Below the pieces are notes generated by a model. It worked only from the letters and a program-made list of their open reading frames with translations, ran no database searches and was not told the DNA's origin. Shown here in pieces: positions 61,149-64,000 of a DNA stretch of 64,000 nucleotides (positions are counted from its first letter, which is position 1; each line of letters opens with the position of its first letter). A program made the translations under genes and the position numbers. Source of the stretch: Labrys sp. KNU-23 (GTDB lineage Bacteria; Pseudomonadota; Alphaproteobacteria; Rhizobiales; Labraceae); the NCBI RefSeq assembly GCF_008330945.1, contig NZ_CP043489.1, forward strand, positions 2,615,501-2,679,500. Direction: 5' to 3'.

Positions 61149-62426
61149 TCAGGCTGTCGCTGTCGTCAGGCGCGAGCGTATGCCGGCCAGGATGAGCACG
61201 ACGGCCAGCAGGAGAACCAGGCCGGCCGCGACGAACACGCCGCTCGCGCCGCTGACGTCGAAGATCGTGCCGCCGCCGGCTGCGCCGAGGGCGATGGCGA
61301 GCTGGATCACCGCCACGATCAGCGCCGTGCCGCTTTCGGTTTCATCCGGCACCGCGCGGGTGATCCAGGCTGTCCAGGCCACCGGCACCGCGCCGAAGGC
61401 GAGGCCCCACAGGGCGATCAGCACGGCATCCACCGCCGGCGCGCTGCCGAGCCCGGCAAGCACCAGGCCGAGCACGCCCATCGCCAGGGGCATCGCGGCC
61501 AGGGTCAGCCTGAGGCTGCGCTCCAGCAGGAAGCCGCCCAGGAAGGTGCCGAGGAAATTGGCGATGCCGAAGCCGAGCAGGATGGCCGACATCGTGCTCA
61601 CGCCGACCCCTGTCACCGTTTCCAGGAAGGGCCGGATATAAGTGAAGAAGGCGAAGTGGCCGGTGAACACCAGGGTGACCGCGACCATGCCGAGGCCGAT
61701 CTGCGGCCGCATCAGCACGTCGAACAGCGTGCGCAGCCGGGCATGCCCCCGCGGTTCCAGGCGCGGCAGAGTGGCGAACTGCACCACCAGGGCGAGGGCG
61801 CCGAGGCCGGCCGCCATCACGAAGACGGACCGCCAACCGGCAATGTCGCCGACATAGCTGCCGACGGGTGCGGCGAAGACGGTTGCGGCCGAGACACCGC
61901 TGAACAGGATCGACAGGGCGCGCGGCACCAGGGCCTCCGGCACCAGGCGCATCACCGTCGCCGCCGACATGGTCCAGAAGCCGCCGAGGGCGACGCCGAG
62001 CAGTACGCGTCCGACGATCAGGGACGGCAGGCTCGAAGCGGAAGCGACCAGCAGGTTGGAGGCGATCAGCAGGATCGAGAAGGCCAGCAGCACCAGCCGG
62101 CGGTCGAGGCGCCGCGTTACCGTCACCACGAGCAGGCTGGTGATCAGGGCCACGGTGGCGGTTGCGGTAACCGCCTGCCCGGCCACGCCTTCGGTCACGC
62201 CGAGATCGCGGGCCATCGGCGTCAGCAGGCTGGCCGGCAGGAATTCCGCCGTGACCAGGCCGAACACGCCCAGCATCATCGAGATCACGGCGCCCCACAG
62301 GGCGTTCTGCGATCCTGGTGCGGCTGTCGTGGGGGCGGCCGGGATATCGTCCTTGAAAGCCCGGTGCGGGCCGCGATCGGGCTCGATCGCATCAAGCGTC
62401 GAGGCGCTCTGCAACGCTTCGCTCAT
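61149..62426 (-). CDS. MFS transporter, arabinose-efflux-like
   Basis: A 425-residue MFS protein with 12 predicted helices: the N-terminal part begins SQNALWGAVISMMLGVFGLV, with motif-A-like VTVTRRLDRRLVLL, then LGVALGGFWTMSAATVMRLVP. It resembles the AraJ/Ydh-like drug and sugar efflux group (DHA1). The AraC-family gene at 62607 is divergent and may regulate it. Substrate unknown. Confidence 0.88.
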   Translation of the reverse strand: MSEALQSASTLDAIEPDRGPHRAFKDDIPAAPTTAAPGSQNALWGAVISMMLGVFGLVTAEFLPASLLTPMARDLGVTEGVAGQAVTATATVALITSLLVVTVTRRLDRRLVLLAFSILLIASNLLVASASSLPSLIVGRVLLGVALGGFWTMSAATVMRLVPEALVPRALSILFSGVSAATVFAAPVGSYVGDIAGWRSVFVMAAGLGALALVVQFATLPRLEPRGHARLRTLFDVLMRPQIGLGMVAVTLVFTGHFAFFTYIRPFLETVTGVGVSTMSAILLGFGIANFLGTFLGGFLLERSLRLTLAAMPLAMGVLGLVLAGLGSAPAVDAVLIALWGLAFGAVPVAWTAWITRAVPDETESGTALIVAVIQLAIALGAAGGGTIFDVSGASGVFVAAGLVLLLAVVLILAGIRSRLTTATA

Positions 62427-62450
62427 CTATGTTGTCCTGTCGAAGTGATC

Positions 62451-62549
62451 TGGACCAAAATGCGTTCAGGCGGAAACGCTCGTTTGTTCCAACTCTTTGG
62501 TTTGAAGCGTTTTGCGATTCTTGGTGTCCCGCCAAATCGCAAAACGCTA
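62451..62549. repeat. Copy 2 of the 99-bp intergenic repeat, with hairpin
   Basis: Ungapped match to 19341-19439. It includes a 14-bp perfect inverted repeat at 62506-62519 and 62535-62548 with a 15-base spacer. It fills the gap between the MFS and AraC genes and thus their control region. Confidence 0.7.
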
Positions 62550-62606
62550 TTGCGTTGCAGCAACATAGGGTGGACATTTCGGACGATCCATGTCACCAAA
62601 TCCGGA

Positions 62607-63602
62607 ATGCTGTACCATTCGTCCGGAGTTGAGCGCGTACGCCGCGATAACCCGCCAGCCGACCTGATGAGCGAACTGCTTCTCGGAATGCGGCTCAATG
62701 GCGTGCAATATCGGCGCCTGCATGCCGCGCCGCCTTTCGGCGTGCATTTCGGTACCGTCGAAGGACGGGCGCAGTTCCATTTCGTCGCCTGCGGTACGGT
62801 CTATCTGCGCATGGCAAGCGGCGCGGTGCACAGCCTCGGGCCGGGCGATGCTGTATTGCTGCCGCGCGGCGGAGAGCACGACCTCGTTTCCGCACCGGAC
62901 CTGCCGAGCCAGGATGTCGGCATCTATGAGGCGATTCCGCTCTGCAAGAGCGTCAGCGCCGTCTCGGCCTGTGTCGAGGAGACCTGTCCGAGCCGGCATG
63001 CCCACGTCTTCAGCGGCTGCATGGAGTTCGACCTCGGCGGCATGCAGCCGCTGGTCGCCCAGATGCCGGAGGTGATGCTGGTCGGCACGCTGCTGGAACG
63101 CCAGCCGGAAATCGAGCCGATGCTGCGGGCAATGGAGCGCGAGGTGCTGACAGAGCGCGTCGGCTCGGCGGGCATCCTGGCGCGGCTGGCCGACGTGGTG
63201 TCCGCTTCCATCGTGCGCGGTTGGGTGGAATGCGGCTGCGGCGAAGTGGGCGGCTGGCTGGACGCGCTGCGCGATCCGCGCCTGAGCCGAGCCATCGGCG
63301 CCATGCATCGCGACCCCGGCCGGGATTGGACGGTGGCGGAACTGGCCCAGGAAATGGGCGCCTCGCGCTCGGTGTTCGCCGAGCGTTTCCTGGCAGTGAC
63401 CGGCCAAACCCCCTTGCGCTACGTTACCGAGCTGCGCATGCGCCTGGCAGCCGAATGGATCGGACGCGACCGCATGTCGATCGACACGGCCGCCCAACGC
63501 CTCGGCTATGCCTCGCAGGCTGCTTTCAGTCGGGCCTTCAAGCGTGTGACTGGCATGCCGCCCGGCGCCCTGCGAACGGAAGGCTCCCCCGCGCAAGCGT
63601 GA
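62607..63602 (+). CDS. AraC-family transcriptional regulator with cupin domain
   Basis: A 331-residue regulator: an N-terminal cupin (FGVHFGTVEGRAQFHFVACG, LRMASGAVHSLGPGDAVLLPRGG) and a C-terminal pair of HTH motifs (TVAELAQEMGASRSVFAERF and IDTAAQRLGYASQAAFSRAF). The start MLYHSSGVERVRRDN includes the pre-cupin helix; MSELLLGMRLNG is an alternative. It is divergent from the MFS gene. The ligand is unknown. Confidence 0.88.
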   Translation: MLYHSSGVERVRRDNPPADLMSELLLGMRLNGVQYRRLHAAPPFGVHFGTVEGRAQFHFVACGTVYLRMASGAVHSLGPGDAVLLPRGGEHDLVSAPDLPSQDVGIYEAIPLCKSVSAVSACVEETCPSRHAHVFSGCMEFDLGGMQPLVAQMPEVMLVGTLLERQPEIEPMLRAMEREVLTERVGSAGILARLADVVSASIVRGWVECGCGEVGGWLDALRDPRLSRAIGAMHRDPGRDWTVAELAQEMGASRSVFAERFLAVTGQTPLRYVTELRMRLAAEWIGRDRMSIDTAAQRLGYASQAAFSRAFKRVTGMPPGALRTEGSPAQA

Positions 63603-63974
63603 GCGCAGATATCAGAGCAGAGAGGCGCGACCAGCCTTCTCCACGAAGTGGGGACGGTATCCCCCCTTGCGGCCCGGTTGCCGGCCTGCTGGAAGTGTGT
63701 CAGAAATTTGGCGGAGAGGACGTCGCCCCACAGAAGGGAGCCTCATGCCGGCTGGTGAGCCTGTTGTCGCCTGGTTGAGTCGCCGCAAGCATGCTGCGGC
63801 ATTTTTGAACTGCGACAAGGGCGGCTGGGCCAAGCGCCTGTTTTTCACCTCGCCGGTTTTCCCTCGCCGACACCCCACGGGACGATGGTGCGCTCTTCGA
63901 GCCCCACGCTTCGCCTCTTCGGCCGTACAGGCCCCCCAACAACGACAAACCCTGCAGAGAATGGGATCCCCACC
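63603..63974. other. Gene-free interval before the right edge
   Basis: About 370 bases with no convincing gene, RNA or repeat. Open frames on both strands here are short and lack recognisable features or ribosome-binding sequences. A promoter for the gene beginning near 63975 is likely but no motif stands out. Confidence 0.35.
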
Positions 63975-64000
63975 ATGAGCGGACGTGAGAAGCTGCGTAG
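63975..64000 (+). CDS. Possible start of a gene running off the right edge
   Basis: ATG at 63975 opens MSGREKLR and stays open to the end of the window (26 bases). Too little sequence to identify; it is suggested only by the preceding long gap and the position. Confidence 0.25.

Noticed and set aside
61062..62606. Long N-terminal extension of the AraC frame
   Set aside because: It runs antisense to the MFS gene and has His/Gln/Gly-rich low-complexity translation; the regulator's recognised domains begin after 62607.

Overview
This is a gene-dense, high-GC chromosomal window from an alphaproteobacterium, most likely a member of Hyphomicrobiales (Rhizobiales). The signs are the accD...folC neighbourhood, an OlsB-type ornithine-lipid acyltransferase, the pairing of leucyl aminopeptidase with an NlpC/P60 protein, many ABC, GNAT, LysR and GntR genes, and rhizobial-style intergenic palindromes. 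The genus cannot be fixed from sequence alone. There is no rRNA operon, CRISPR array or recognisable complete prophage, and no convincing complete tRNA.

Layout. 0-1.5 kb: end of a sugar-acid operon (SDR dehydrogenase, then DgoK kinase cut by the left edge). 1.7-6.2 kb: accD and folC, separated by an insert with a GbsR/MarR-type regulator and three small membrane-protein genes; two matching palindromes mark the regulator and its likely target. 6.2-8.8 kb: serine hydrolase, NlpC/P60 peptidase and MarR regulator. 8.8-14.0 kb: an AT-rich glycan or cell-surface island (two methyltransferase-like proteins, a LamG-like protein, a GT61 glycosyltransferase and an orphan polysaccharide-type ABC permease). 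14.0-20.7 kb: amidase, leucyl aminopeptidase, YdcF, SAF-domain oxidoreductase and DadA-like oxidase, all on the minus strand. 20.7-21.7 kb: a small AT-rich insert with an orphan winged-helix gene and a tRNA/tmRNA-like 3' end (possible attachment scar). 21.7-25.8 kb: a complete Pot-type ABC importer operon.

25.9-41.2 kb: DapF, an MFS transporter, a cyclic-nucleotide-gated MscS-like channel, a HypT-like LysR regulator with aspA, GT4, an XRE-cupin/GNAT/GNAT operon divergent from a hexuloisomerase-like SIS gene, a large ankyrin protein, a GntR regulator with a Tat-exported amidase, and an ArsR/SRPBCC pair. 41.2-55.9 kb: hydrolases, a GFA protein, an LprI-like secreted protein, lepA, a REP-associated transposase flanked by its palindromes, a sulfite-oxidase-like protein, an M3 peptidase, OlsB-like acyltransferase, two tandem Pr6Pr membrane proteins, comM and a NUDIX gene. 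55.9-64 kb: LysR/flavodoxin-reductase pair, a secreted duplicated-domain protein, two divergent citrate-synthase-family genes (one with a DNA-binding-like N terminus) and an MFS/AraC divergent pair.

Several sets of genes look functionally linked by overlap or shared control regions: the 4-bp-overlapping XRE-GNAT-GNAT and ArsR-SRPBCC operons, the Pot-type importer, the GbsR cluster with its two operators, and the divergent citrate synthase pair around a 12-bp palindrome. REP-type palindromes near 28.1 kb match those flanking the transposase at 46.2-46.9 kb, and a different 99-bp repeat occurs at 19.3 and 62.4 kb.
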